A stretch of DNA of 64,000 nt from Taudactylus pleione (lineage: Eukaryota > Chordata > Amphibia > Anura > Myobatrachidae), in NCBI GenBank assembly GCA_031769625.1, contig JAUIMM010000739.1, positions 2,111,501 through 2,175,500 on the forward strand. The letters run 5' to 3'. The position numbers and the translations under genes are program-made. The number at the start of each line of letters is the position of its first letter. Positions within the stretch are counted from its first letter, which is position 1. Below, in pieces: positions 1-14,300 of the stretch. The notes under the pieces were generated by a model. It was not told the DNA's origin and ran no database searches. It saw only the letters and a program-made list of their open reading frames with translations.

Positions 1-2804
1 CTGTCATCTGTCTCACCAGCTCCGTTCCCCATCTATGTGCTCCCCTTCTGTACCCACGCACCTCTGTATTCTTATTTCCCATTGGTCAGAGCCTGTATCT
101 CATTATCTGTCATCTGTCTCACCAGCTCCGTTCCCCATCTATGTGCTCCCCTTCTGTACCCACACACCTCTGTATTCTTATTTCCCATTGGTCAGAGCCT
201 GTATCTCATTATCTGTCATCTGTCTCACCAGCTCCGTTCCCCATCTATGTGCTCCCCTTCTGTAGCCACACACCTCTGTATTCTTATTTCCCATTGTTCA
301 GAGTCCGTATCTCATTATCTGTCATCTGTCTCACCAGCTCCGTTCCCCATCTATGTGCTCCCCTTCTGTACCCACACACCTCTGTATTCTTATTTCCCAT
401 TGGTCAGAGCCTGTATCTCATTATCTGTCATCTGTCTCACCAGCTCCGTTCCCCATCTATGTGCTCCCCTTCTGTACCCACACACCTCTGTATTCTTATT
501 TCCCATTGGTCAGAGCTGCGCTGTATCTCATTATCTGTCATCTGTCTCACCAGCTCCGTTCCCCATCTATGTGCTCCCCTTCTGTACACACACACCTCTG
601 TATTCTTATTTCCCATTGGTCAGAGCCGCGCTGTATCTCATTATCTGTCATCTGTCTCACCAGCTCCGTTCCCCATCTATGTGCTCCCCTTCTGTACCCA
701 CACACCTCTGTATTCTTATTTCCCATTGGTCAGAGCCTGTATCTCATTATCTGTCATCTGTCTCACCAGCTCCGTTCCCCATCTATGTGCTCCCCTTCTG
801 TAGCCACACACCTCTGTATTATTTCCCATTGTTCAGAGCCTGTATCTCATTATCTGTCATCTGTCTCACCAGCTCCGTTCCCCATCTATGTGCTCCCCTT
901 CTGTACCCACACACCTCTGTATTCTTATTTCCCATTGGTCAGAGCCTGTATCTCATTATCTGTCATCTGTCTCACCAGCTCCGTTCCCCATCTATGTGCT
1001 CCCCTTCTGTACCCACACACCTCTGTATTCTTATTTCCCATTGGTCAGAGCTGCGCTGTATCTCATTATCTGTCATCTGTCTCACCAGCTCCGTTCCCCA
1101 TCTATGTGCTCCCCTTCTGTACACACACACCGCTGTATTCTTGTTTCCCATTGGTCAGAGCCGCTGTATCTCATTATCTGTCATCTGTCTCACCAGCTCC
1201 GTTCCCCATCTATGTGCTCCCCTTCTGTACACACACACCTCTGTATTCTTATTTCCCATTGGTCAGAGCCGCGCTGTATCTCATTATCTGTCATCTGTCT
1301 CACCAGCTCCGTTCCCCATCTATGTGCTCCCCTTCTGTACCCACGCACCTCTGTATTCTTATTTCCCATTGGTCAGAGCCTGTATCTCATTATCTGTCAT
1401 CTGTCTCACCAGCTCCGTTCCCCTCTATGTGCTCCCCTTCTGTACCCACACACCTCTGTATTTTTATTTCCCATTGGTCAGAGCCTGTATCTCATTATCT
1501 GTCATCTGTCTCACCAGCTCCGTTCCCCATCTATGTGCTCCCCTTCTGTAGCCACACACCTCTGTATTCTTATTTCCCATTGTTCAGAGCCTGTATCTCA
1601 TTATCTGTCATCTGTCTCACCAGCTCCGTTCCCCATCTATGTGCTCCCCTTCTGTACCCACACACCTCTGTATTATTTCCCATTGGTCAGAGCCTGTATC
1701 TCATTATCTGTCATCTGTCTCACCAGCTCCGTTCCCCATCTATGTGCTCCCCTTCTGTACCCACACACCTCTGTATTCTTATTTCCCATTGGTCAGAGCT
1801 GCGCTGTATCTCATTATCTGTCATCTGTCTCACCAGCTCCGTTCCCCATCTATGTGCTCCCCTTCTGTACACACACACCGCTGTATTCTTGTTTCCCATT
1901 GGTCAGAGCCGCTGTATCTCATTATCTGTCATCTGTCTCACCAGCTCAGTTCCTCATCTATGTGCTCCCCTTCTGTACACACACACCTCTGTATTCTTAT
2001 TTCCCATTGGTCAGAGCCGCGCTGTATCTCATTATCTGTCATCTGTCTCACCAGCTCCGTTCCCCATCTATGTGCTCCCCTTCTGTACACACACCTCTGT
2101 ATTCTTGTTTCCCATTGGTCAGAGCCGCTGTATCTCATTATCTGTCATCTGTCTCACCAGCTCCATTCCCCATCTATGTGCTCCCCTTCTGTACCCACAC
2201 ACCTCTGTATTCTTATTTCCCATTGGTCAGAGCCTGTATCTCATTATCTGTCATCTGTCTCACCAGCTCCGTTCCCCATCTATGTGCTCCCCTTCTGTAC
2301 CCACACACCTCTGTATTCTTATTTCCCATTGGTCAGAGCTGCGCTGTATCTCATTATCTGTCATCTGTCTCACCAGCTCCGTTCCCCATCTATGTGCTCC
2401 CCTTCTGTACACACACACCGCTGTATTCTTGTTTCCCATTGGTCAGAGCCGCTGTATCTCATTATCTGTCATCTGTCTCACCAGCTCCGTTCCTCATCTA
2501 TGTGCTCCCCTTCTGTACACACACACCTCTGTATTCTTATTTCCCATTGGTCAGAGCCGCGCTGTATCTCATTATCTGTCATCTGTCTCACCAGCCCCGT
2601 TCCCCATCTATGTGCTCCCCTTCTGTACACACACCTCTGTATTCTTGTTTCCCATTGGTCAGAGCCGCTGTATCTCATTATCTGTCATCTGTCTCACCAG
2701 CTCCATTCCCCATCTATGTGCTCCCCTTCTGTACACACACACCTCTGTATTCTTATTTCCCATTGGTCAGAGCCTGTATCTCATTATCTGTCATCTGTCT
2801 CACC

Positions 2805-2830
2805 AGCTCCGTTCCCCTTCTGTACACACA
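2805..2830 (+). repeat. Marker monomer with 15-bp deletion (one of nine)
   Basis: GTTCCCCTTCTGTAC replaces the usual GTTCCCC-ATCTATGTGCTCCCC-TTCTGTAC. The 15 missing bases lie between two CCCC runs, consistent with slippage between short direct repeats. The same deletion appears near 2,815, 8,900, 12,965, 15,630, 21,292, 27,375, 31,545, 39,035 and 45,130. These are the positions predicted by the block duplications, so it is a useful tag of block ancestry. It is absent at the corresponding place near 34,190 in copy 2. Confidence 0.85.
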
Positions 2831-5800
2831 CACCTCTGTATTCTTATTGCCCATTGGTCAGAGCCTGTATCTCATTATCTGTCATCTGTCTCACCAGCAC
2901 CATTTCCCATCTATGTGCTCCCCTTCTGTACCCACACACCCCTGTATTCTTATTTCCCATTGGTCAGTGCCTGTATCTCATTATCTGTCATCTGTCTCAC
3001 CAGCTCCGTTCCCCATCTATGTGCTCCCCTTCTGTACCCACACACCTCTGTATTCTTATTTCCCATTGGTCAGAGCCTGTATCTCATTATCTGTCATCTG
3101 TCTCACCAGCTCCGTTCCCCATCTATGTGCTCCCCTTCTGTACCCACACACCTCTGTATTCTTATTTCCCATTGGTCAGAGCCTGTATCTCATTATCTAT
3201 CATCTGTCTCACCAGCTCCGTTCCCCATCTATGTGCTCCCCTTCTGTACCCACACATCTCTGAATTCTTATTTCCCATTGGTCAGAGCCTGTATCTCATT
3301 ATCTGTCATCTGTCTCACCAGCTCCGTTCCCCATCTATGTGCTCCCCTTCTGTACACACACACCTCTGTATTCTTATTTCCCATTGGTCAGAGCCGCGCT
3401 GTATCTCATTATCTGTCATCTGTCTCACCAGCTCCGTTCCCCATCTATGTGCTCCCCTTCTGTACCCACGCACCTCTGTATTCTTATTTCCCATTGGTCA
3501 GAGCCTGTATCTCATTATCTGTCATCTGTCTCACCAGCTCCGTTCCCCATCTATGTGCTCCCCTTCTGTACCCACACACCTCTGTATTCTTATTTCCCAT
3601 TGGTCAGAGCCGCGCTGTATCTCAGTATCTGTCATCTGTATCACCAGCTCCGTTCCCCATCTATGTGCTCCCCTTCTGTACCCACACACCTCTGTATTCT
3701 TATTTCCCATTGGTCAGAGCCTGTATCTCATTATCTGTCATCTGTCTCACCAGCTCCGTTCCCCATCTATGTGCTCCCCTTCTGTAGCCACACACCTCTG
3801 TATTCTTATTTCCCATTGTTCAGAGCCTGTATCTCATTATCTGTCATCTGTCTCACCAGCTCCGTTCCCCATCTATGTGCTCCCCTTCTGTACCCACACA
3901 CCTCTGTATTCTTATTTCCCATTGGTCAGAGCCTGTATCTCATTATCTGTCATCTGTCTCACCAGCTCCGTTCCCCATCTATGTGCTCCCCTTCTGTACC
4001 CACACACCTCTGTATTCTTATTTCCCATTGGTCAGAGCTGCGCTGTATCTCATTATCTGTCATCTGTCTCACCAGCTCCGTTCCCCATCTATGTACTCCC
4101 CTTCTGTACCCACGCACCTCTGTATTCTTATTTCCCATTGGTCAGTGCCTGTATCTCATTATCTGTCATCTGTCTCACCAGCTCCGTTCCCCATCTATTT
4201 GCTCCCCTTCTGTACCCACACACCTCTGTATTCTTATTTCCTATTGGTCAGCGCCTGTATCTCATTATCTGTATCACCAGCTCCGTTCCCCATCTATGTG
4301 CTCCCCTTCTGTACCAACACACCTCTGTATTCTTATTTCCCATTGGTCAGAGCCTGTATCTCATTATCTGTCATCTGTCTCACCAGCTCCGTTCCCCATC
4401 TATGTGCTCCCCTTCTGTACCCACACACCTCTGTATTCTTATTTCCCATTGGTCAGAGCTGCGCTGTATCTCATTATCTGTCATCTGTCTCACCAGCTCC
4501 GTTCCCCATCTATGTGCTCCCCTTCTGTACCCACACACTTCTATATTCTTATTTCCCTTTGGTCAGAGCCTGTATCTCATTATCTGTCATCTGTCTCACC
4601 AGCTCCGTTCCCCATCTATGTGCTCCCCTTCTGTACCCACACACTTCTATATTCTTATTTCCCTTTGGTCAGAGCTTGTATCTCATTATCTGTCATCTGT
4701 CTCACCAGCTCCGTTCCCCATCTATGTGCTCCCCTTCTGTCCCCACACACCTCTGTATTCTTATTTCCCATTGGTCAGAGCCTGTATCTCATTATCTGTC
4801 ATCTGTCTCACCAGCTCCGTTCCCCATCTATGTGCTCCCCTTCTGTACCCACACACCTCTGTATTCTTATTTTCCATTGGTCAGAGCCTGTATCTCATTA
4901 TCTGTCATCTGTCTCACCAGCCCCGTTCCCCATCTATGTGCTCCCCTTCTGTACCCACACAGCTCTGTATTCTTATTTCCCATTGGTCAGAGCCTGTATC
5001 TCATTATATGTCATCTGTCTCACCAGCTCCGTTCCCCATCTATGTGCTCCCCTTCTGTACCCACACACCTCTGTATTCTTATTTCCCATTGGTCAGAGCC
5101 TGTATCTCATTATCTGTCATTTGTCTCACCAGCTCCGTTCCCCATCTATGTGCTCCCCTTCTGTACCCACACTCCTCTGTATTCTTATTTCCCATTGGTC
5201 AGGGCCTGTATCTCATTATCTGTCATCTGTCTCACCAGCTCCGTTCCCCATCTATGTGCTCCCCTTCTGTACCCACACACCTCTGTATTCTTATTTCCCA
5301 TTGGTCAGAGCCGCGCTGTATCTCCTTATCTGTCATCTGTCTCACCAGCTCTGTTCCCCATCTATGTGCTCCCCTTCTGTACCCACACACCTCTGTATTC
5401 TTATTTCCCATTGGTCAGAGCCGTGCTGTATCTCATTATCTGTCATCTGTCTCACCAGCTCAGTTCCCCATCTATGTGCTCCCCTTCTGTACCCACACAC
5501 CTCTGTATTCTTATTTCCCATTGGTCACAACCTGTATCTCATTATCTGTCATCTGTCTCACCAGCTCCGTTCCCCATCTATGTGTTCCCCTTCTGTACCC
5601 ACACACCTCTGTATTCTTATTTCCCATTGGTCAGAGCCTGTATCTCATTATCTGTCATCTGTCTCACCAGCTCCGTTCCCCATCTATGTGCTCCCCTTCT
5701 GTACACACACACCTCTGTATTCTTGTTTCCCATTGGTCAGAGCCTGTATCTCATTATCTGTCATCTGTCTCACCAGCTCCGTTCCCCATCTATGTGCTCC

Positions 5801-7139
5801 CCTTCTGTACACACACACCGCTGTATTCTTGTTTCCCATTGGTCAGAGCCGCTGTATCTCATTATCTGTCATCTGTCTCACCAGCTCCGTTCCCCATCTA
5901 TGTGCTCCCCTTCTGTACACACACACCTCTGTATTCTTATTTCCCATTGGTCAGAGCCGCGCTGTATCTCATTATCTGTCATCTGTCTCACCAGCTCCGT
6001 TCCCCATCTATGTGCTCCCCTTCTGTACCCACGCACCTCTGTATTCTTATTTCCCATTGGTCAGAGCCTGTATCTCATTATCTGTCATCTGTCTCACCAG
6101 CTCCGTTCCCCATCTATGTGCTCCCCTTCTGTACCCACACACCTCTGTATTCTTATTTCCCATTGGTCAGAGCCTGTATCTCATTATCTGTCATCTGTCT
6201 CACCAGCTCCGTTCCCCATCTATGTGCTCCCCTTCTGTAGCCACACACCTCTGTATTCTTATTTCCCATTGTTCAGAGCCTGTATCTCATTATCTGTCAT
6301 CTGTCTCACCAGCTCCGTTCCCCATCTATGTGCTCCCCTTCTGTACCCACACACCTCTGTATTATTTCCCATTGGTCAGAGCCTGTATCTCATTATCTGT
6401 CATCTGTCTCACCAGCTCCGTTCCCCATCTATGTGCTCCCCTTCTGTACCCACACACCTCTGTATTCTTATTTCCCATTGGTCAGAGCTGCGCTGTATCT
6501 CATTATCTGTCATCTGTCTCACCAGCTCCGTTCCCCATCTATGTGCTCCCCTTCTGTACACACACACCGCTGTATTCTTGTTTCCCATTGGTCAGAGCCG
6601 CTGTATCTCATTATCTGTCATCTGTCTCACCAGCTCCGTTCCTCATCTATGTGCTCCCCTTCTGTACACACACACCTCTGTATTCTTATTTCCCATTGGT
6701 CAGAGCCGCGCTGTATCTCATTATCTGTCATCTGTCTCACCAGCTCCGTTCCCCATCTATGTGCTCCCCTTCTGTACACACACCTCTGTATTCTTGTTTC
6801 CCATTGGTCAGAGCCGCTGTATCTCATTATCTGTCATCTGTCTCACCAGCTCCATTCCCCATCTATGTGCTCCCCTTCTGTACCCACACACCTCTGTATT
6901 CTTATTTCCCATTGGTCAGAGCCTGTATCTCATTATCTGTCATCTGTCTCACCAGCTCCGTTCCCCATCTATGTGCTCCCCTTCTGTACCCACACACCTC
7001 TGTATTCTTATTTCCCATTGGTCAGAGCTGCGCTGTATCTCATTATCTGTCATCTGTCTCACCAGCTCCGTTCCCCATCTATGTGCTCCCCTTCTGTACA
7101 CACACACCGCTGTATTCTTGTTTCCCATTGGTCAGAGCT

Positions 7140-10100
7140 GCGCTGTATCTCATTATCTGTCATCTGTCTCACCAGCTCCGTTCCCCATCTATGTGCTCCC
7201 CTTCTGTACACACACACCGCTGTATTCTTGTTTCCCATTGGTCAGAGCCGCTGTATCTCATTATCTGTCATCTGTCTCACCAGCTCCGTTCCTCATCTAT
7301 GTGCTCCCCTTCTGTACCCACACACCTCTGTATTCTTATTTCCCATTGGTCAGAGCCTGTATCTCATTATCTGTCATCTGTCTCACCAGCTCCGTTCCCC
7401 ATCTATGTGCTCCCCTTCTGTACCCACACACCTCTGTATTCTTATTTCCCATTGGTCAGAGCCTGTATCTCATTATCTATCATCTGTCTCACCAGCTCCG
7501 TTCCCCATCTATGTGCTCCCCTTCTGTACCCACACACCTCTGTATTCTTATTTCCCATTGGTCAGAGCCTGTATCTCATTATCTGTCATCTGTCTCACCA
7601 GCTCCGTTCCCCATCTATGTGCTCCCCTTCTGTACCCACACACCTCTGTATTCTTATTTCCCATTGGTCAGAGCCTGTATCTCATTATCTATCATCTGTC
7701 TCACCAGCTCCGTTCCCCATCTATGTGCTCCCCTTCTGTACCCACACATCTCTGAATTCTTATTTCCCATTGGTCAGAGCCTGTATCTCATTATCTGTCA
7801 TCTGTCTCACCAGCTCCGTTCCCCATCTATGTGCTCCCCTTCTGTACACACACACCTCTGTATTCTTATTTCCCATTGGTCAGAGCCGTGCTGTATCTCA
7901 TTATCTGTCATCTGTCTCACCAGCTCCGTTCCCCATCTATGTGCTCCCCTTCTGTACCCACGCACCTCTGTATTCTTATTTCCCATTGGTCAGAGCCGCG
8001 CTGTATCTCAGTATCTGTCATCTGTATCACCAGCTCCGTTCCCCATCTATGTGCTCCCCTTCTGTACCAACACACCTCTGTATTCTTATTTCCCATTGGT
8101 CAGAGCCTGTATCTCATTATCTGTCATCTGTCTCACCAGCTCCGTTCCCCATCTATGTGCTCCCCTTCTGTACACACACACACCTCTGTATTCTTGTTTC
8201 CCATTGGTCAGAGCCGCTGTATCCGATTATCTGTCATCTGTCTCACCAGCTCCGTTCCTCATCTATGTGCTCCCCTTCTGTACACACACACCTCTGTATT
8301 CTTATTTCCCATTGTTCAGAGCCTGTATCTCATTATCTGTCACCTGTCTCACCAGCTCCATTCCCCATTTGTGTGCTCCCCTTCTGTCCCCACACACCTC
8401 TATATTCTTATTTCCCATTGGTCAGAGCTGCTGTATCTCATTATCTGTCATCTGTCTCACCAGCTCCGTTCCTCATCTATGTGCTCCCCTTCTGTACCCA
8501 CACACCCCTGTATTCTTATTTCCCATTGGTCAGAGCCTGTATCTCATTATCTGTCATCTGTCTCACCAGCTCCGTTCCCCATCTAGGTGCTCCCCTTCTG
8601 TACCCACACACCTCTGTATTCTTATTTCCCATTGGTCAGAGCCTGTATCTCATTATCTGTCATCTGTCTCACCAGCTCCGTTCCCCATCTATGTGCTCCC
8701 CTTCTGTAGCCACCCACCTCTGTATTCTTATTTCCCATTGGTCAGAGCCTGTATCTCATTATCTGTCATCTGTCTCACCAGCTCTGCTCCTCATCTATGT
8801 GCTCCCCTTCTGTACCCACACACCTCTGTATTCTTATTTCCCATTGGTCAGAGCCGCGCTGTATCTCAGTATCTGTCATCTGTCTCACCAGCTCCGTTCC
8901 CCTTCTGTACACACACACCTCTGTATTCTTATTTCCCATTGGTCAGAGCCTGTATCTCATTATCTGACATCTGTCTCACCAGCTCCATTTCCCATCTATG
9001 TGCTCCCCTTCTGTCCCCACACACCTCTGTATTCTTTTTTCCCATTGGTCAGAGCCGCTGTATCTCATTATCTGTCATCTGTCTCACCAGCTCCGTTCCT
9101 CATCTATGTGCTCCCCTTCTGTACCCACACACCCCTGTATTCTTATTTCCCATTGGTCAGTGCCTGTATCTCATTATCTGTCATCTGTCTCACCAGCTCC
9201 GTTCCCCATCTATGTGCTCCCCTTCTGTACCCACACACCTCTGTATTCTTATTTCCCATTGGTCAGAGCCTGTATCTCATTATCTGTCATCTGTCTCACC
9301 AGCTCCGTTCCCCATCTATGTGCTCCCCTTCTGTACCCACACACCTCTGTATTCTTATTTCCCATTGGTCAGAGCCTGTATCTCATTATCTGTCATCTGT
9401 CTCACCAGCTCCGTTCCCCATCTATGTGCTCCCCTTCTGTACACACACACCTCTGTATTCTTATTTCCCATTGGTCAGAGCCGCGCTGTATCTCATTATC
9501 TGTCATCTGTCTCACCAGCTCCGTTCCCCATCTATGTGCTCCCCTTCTGTACCCACGCACCTCTGTATTCTTATTTCCCATTGGTCAGAGCCTGTATCTC
9601 ATTATCTGTCATCTGTCTCACCAGCTCCGTTCCCCATCTATGTGCTCCCCTTCTGTACCCACACACCTCTGTATTCTTATTTCCCATTGGTCAGAGCCGC
9701 GCTGTATCTCAGTATCTGTCATCTGTATCACCAGCTCCGTTCCCCATCTATGTGCTCCCCTTCTGTACCCACACACCTCTGTATTCTTATTTCCCATTTG
9801 TCAGAGCCTGTATCTCATTATCTTTCATCTGTCTCACCTGCTCCGTTCCCCATCTATGTGCTCCCCTTCTGTACCCACACACCTCTGTATTCTTATTTCC
9901 CATTGGTCAGAGCCGCGCTGTATCTCATTATCTGTCATCTGTCTCACCAGCTCTGTTCCCCATCTATGTGCTCCCCTTCTGTACCCACACAACTCTGTAT
10001 TCTTATTTCCCATTGGTCAGAGCCTCTATCTCATTATCTGTCATCTGTCTCACCAGCTCCGTTCCCCATCTATGTGCTCCCCTTCTGTAGCCACACACCT

Positions 10101-11310
10101 CTGTATTCTTATTTCCCATTGTTCAGAGCCTGTATCTCATTATCTGTCATCTGTCTCACCAGCTCCGTTCCCCATCTATGTGCTCCCCTTCTGTACCCAC
10201 ACACCTCTGTATTCTTATTTCCCATTGGTCAGAGCTGCGCTGTATCTCATTATCTGTCATCTGTCTCACCAGCTCCGTTCCCCATCTATGTGCTCCCCTT
10301 CTGTACACACACACCGCTGTATTCTTGTTTCCCATTGGTCAGAGCCGCTGTATCTCATTATCTGTCATCTGTCTCACCAGCTCCGTTCCTCATCTATGTG
10401 CTCCCCTTCTGTACACACACACCTCTGTATTCTTATTTCCCATTGGTCAGAGCCTGTATCTCATTATCTGTCATCTGTGTCACCAGCACCGTTCCCCATC
10501 TTTGTGCTCCCCTTCTGTCCCCACACACCTCTGTATTCTTATTTCCCAGTGGTCAGAGCCTGTATCTCATTATCTGTCATCTGTCTCACCAGCTCCATTC
10601 CCCATTTGTGTGCTCCCCTTCTGTCCCCACACACCTCTATATTCTTATTTCCCATTGGTCAGAGCTGCTGTATCTCATTATCTGTCATCTGTCTCACCAG
10701 CTCCGTTCCTCATCTATGTGCTCCCCTTCTGTACCCACACACCCCTGTATTCTTATTTCCCATTGGTCAGAGCCTGTATCTCATTATCTGTCATCTGTCT
10801 CACCAGCTCCGTTCCTCATCTATGTGCTCCCCTTCTGTACCCACACACCTCTGTATTCTTATTTCCCATTGGTCAGAGCCGCGCTGTATCTTAGTATCTG
10901 TCATCTGTCTCACCAGCTCCGTTCCCCATCTATGTGCTCCCCTTCTGTACCCACACACCTCTGTATTCTTATTTCCCATTGGTCAGAGCCTGTATCTCAT
11001 TATCTGTCATCTGTCTCACCAGCTCCGTTCCCCATCTATGTGCTCCCGTTCTGTACACACACCTCTTTATTCTTGTTTCCCATTGGTCAGAGCCGCTGTA
11101 TCTCATTATCTGTCATCTGTCTCACCAGCTCCGTTCCTCATCTATGTGCTCCCCTTCTTTACACACACACCTCTGTATTCTTATTTCCCATTGGTCAGAG
11201 CCGCGCTGTATCTCATTATCTGTCATCTGTCTCACCAGCTCCGTTCCCCATCTATGTGCTCCCCTTCTGTACACACACACCGCTGTATTCTTGTTTCCCA
11301 TTGGTCAGAG
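7140..11310 (+). repeat. Internal tandem duplication within super-unit copy 1, left half
   Basis: Positions 7,831, 8,586 and 10,090 match 11,896, 12,651 and 14,155 at an offset of 4,065 bp. After one monomer is gained the offset is 4,171 bp (10,934 with 15,105). Rare markers are shared in the same order, including CACATCTCTGAATTC, GTACCAACACAC, GTATCCGATTATC, CCCATTTGTGTG and the TAGGTGCTCCCC variant. Boundaries were judged by eye to within about one monomer. Confidence 0.8.
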
Positions 11311-14300
11311 CCGCTGTATCTCATTATCTGTCATCTGTCTCACCAGCTCCGTTCCCCATCTATGTGCTCCCCTTCTGTACACACACACCGCTGTATTCTT
11401 GTTTCCCATTGGTCAGAGCCGCTGTATCTCATTATCTGTCATCTGTCTCACCAGCTCCGTTCCTCATCTATGTGCTCCCCTTCTGTACCCACACACCTCT
11501 GTATTCTTATTTCCCATTGGTCAGAGCCTGTATCTCATTATCTGTCATCTGTCTCACCAGCTCCGTTCCCCATCTATGTGCTCCCCTTCTGTACCCACAC
11601 ACCTCTGTATTCTTATTTCCCATTGGTCAGAGCCTGTATCTCATTATCTATCATCTGTCTCACCAGCTCCGTTCCCCATCTATGTGCTCCCCTTCTGTAC
11701 CCACACACCTCTGTATTCTTATTTCCCATTGGTCAGAGCCTGTATCTCATTATCTATCATCTGTCTCACCAGCTCCGTTCCCCATCTATGTGCTCCCCTT
11801 CTGTACCCACACATCTCTGAATTCTTATTTCCCATTGGTCAGAGCCTGTATCTCATTATCTGTCATCTGTCTCACCAGCTCCGTTCCCCATCTATGTGCT
11901 CCCCTTCTGTACACACACACCTCTGTATTCTTATTTCCCATTGGTCAGAGCCGTGCTGTATCTCATTATCTGTCATCTGTCTCACCAGCTCCGTTCCCCA
12001 TCTAAGTGCTCCCCTTCTGTACCCACGCACCTCTGTATTCTTATTTCCCATTGGTCAGAGCCGCGCTGTATCTCAGTATCTGTCATCTGTATCACCAGCT
12101 CCGTTCCCCATCTATGTGCTCCCCTTCTGTACCAACACACCTCTGTATTCTTATTTCCCATTGGTCAGAGCCTGTATCTCATTATCTGTCATCTGTCTCA
12201 CCAGCTCCGTTCCCCATCTATGTGCTCCCCTTCTGTACACACACACACCTCTGTATTCTTGTTTCCCATTGGTCAGAGCCGCTGTATCCGATTATCTGTC
12301 ATCTGTCTCACCAGCTCCGTTCCTCATCTATGTGCTCCCCTTCTGTACACACACACCTCTGTATTCTTATTTCCCATTGTTCAGAGCCTGTATCTCATTA
12401 TCTGTCACCTGTCTCACCAGCTCCATTCCCCATTTGTGTGCTCCCCTTCTGTCCCCACACACCTCTATATTCTTATTTCCCATTGGTCAGAGCTGCTGTA
12501 TCTCATTATCTGTCATCTGTCTCACCAGCTCCGTTCCTCATCTATGTGCTCCCCTTCTGTACCCACACACCCCTGTATTCTTATTTCCCATTGGTCAGAG
12601 CCTGTATCTCATTATCTGTCATCTGTCTCACCAGCTCCGTTCCCCATCTAGGTGCTCCCCTTCTGTACCCACACACCTCTGTATTCTTATTTCCCATTGG
12701 TCAGAGCCTGTATCTCATTATCTGTCATCTGTCTCACCAGCTCCGTTCCCCATCTATGTGCTCCCCTTCTGTAGCCACCCACCTCTGTATTCTTATTTCC
12801 CATTGGTCAGAGCCTGTATCTCATTATCTGTCATCTGTCTCACCAGCTCTGCTCCCCATCTATGTGCTCCCCTTCTGTACCCACACACCTCTGTATTCTT
12901 ATTTCCCATTGGTCAGAGCCGCGCTGTATCTCAGTATCTGTCATCTGTCTCACCAGCTCCGTTCCCCTTCTGTACACACACACCTCTGTATTCTTATTTC
13001 CCATTGGTCAGAGCCTGTATCTCATTATCTGTCATCTGTCTCACCAGCTCCATTTCCCATCTATGTGCTCCCCTTCTGTCCCCACACACCTCTGTATTCT
13101 TTTTTCCCATTGGTCAGAGCCGCTGTATCTCATTATCTGTCATCTGTCTCACCAGCTCCGTTCCTCATCTATGTGCTCCCCTTCTGTACCCACACACCCC
13201 TGTATTCTTATTTCCCATTGGTCAGTGCCTGTATCTCATTATCTGTCATCTGTCTCACCAGCTCCGTTCCCCATCTATGTGCTCCCCTTCTGTACCCACA
13301 CACCTCTGTATTCTTATTTCCCATTGGTCAGAGCCTGTATCTCATTATCTGTCATCTGTCTCACCAGCTCCGTTCCCCATCTATGTGCTCCCCTTCTGTA
13401 CCCACACACCTCTGTATTCTTATTTCCCATTGGTCAGAGCCTGTATCTCATTATCTGTCATCTGTCTCACCAGCTCCGTTCCCCATCTATGTGCTCCCCT
13501 TCTGTACACACACACCTCTGTATTCTTATTTCCCATTGGTCAGAGCCGCGCTGTATCTCATTATCTGTCATCTGTCTCACCAGCTCCGTTCCCCATCTAT
13601 GTGCTCCCCTTCTGTACCCACGCACCTCTGTATTCTTATTTCCCATTGGTCAGAGCCTGTATCTCATTATCTGTCATCTGTCTCACCAGCTCCGTTCCCC
13701 ATCTATGTGCTCCCCTTCTGTACCCACACACCTCTGTATTCTTATTTCCCATTGGTCAGAGCCGCGCTGTATCTCAGTATCTGTCATCTGTATCACCAGC
13801 TCCGTTCCCCATCTATGTGCTCCCCTTCTGTACCCACACACCTCTGTATTCTTATTTCCCATTTGTCAGAGCCTGTATCTCATTATCTTTCATCTGTCTC
13901 ACCTGCTCCGTTCCCCATCTATGTGCTCCCCTTCTGTACCCACACACCTCTGTATTCTTATTTCCCATTGGTCAGAGCCGCGCTGTATCTCATTATCTGT
14001 CATCTGTCTCACCAGCTCTGTTCCCCATCTATGTGCTCCCCTTCTGTACCCACACAACTCTGTATTCTTATTTCCCATTGGTCAGAGCCTCTATCTCATT
14101 ATCTGTCATCTGTCTCACCAGCTCCGTTCCCCATCTATGTGCTCCCCTTCTGTAGCCACACACCTCTGTATTCTTATTTCCCATTGTTCAGAGCCTGTAT
14201 CTCATTATCTGTCATCTGTCTCACCAGCTCCGTTCCCCATCTATGTGCTCCCCTTCTGTACCCACACACCTCTGTATTCTTATTTCCCATTGGTCAGAGC

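Noticed and set aside
1938..2138. Recurring 66-codon minus-strand readings (also near 2,478, 6,627, 15,293, 20,414, 25,103 and others)
   Set aside because: They are the same short stretch of the satellite read backwards and recur only because the blocks are duplicated.
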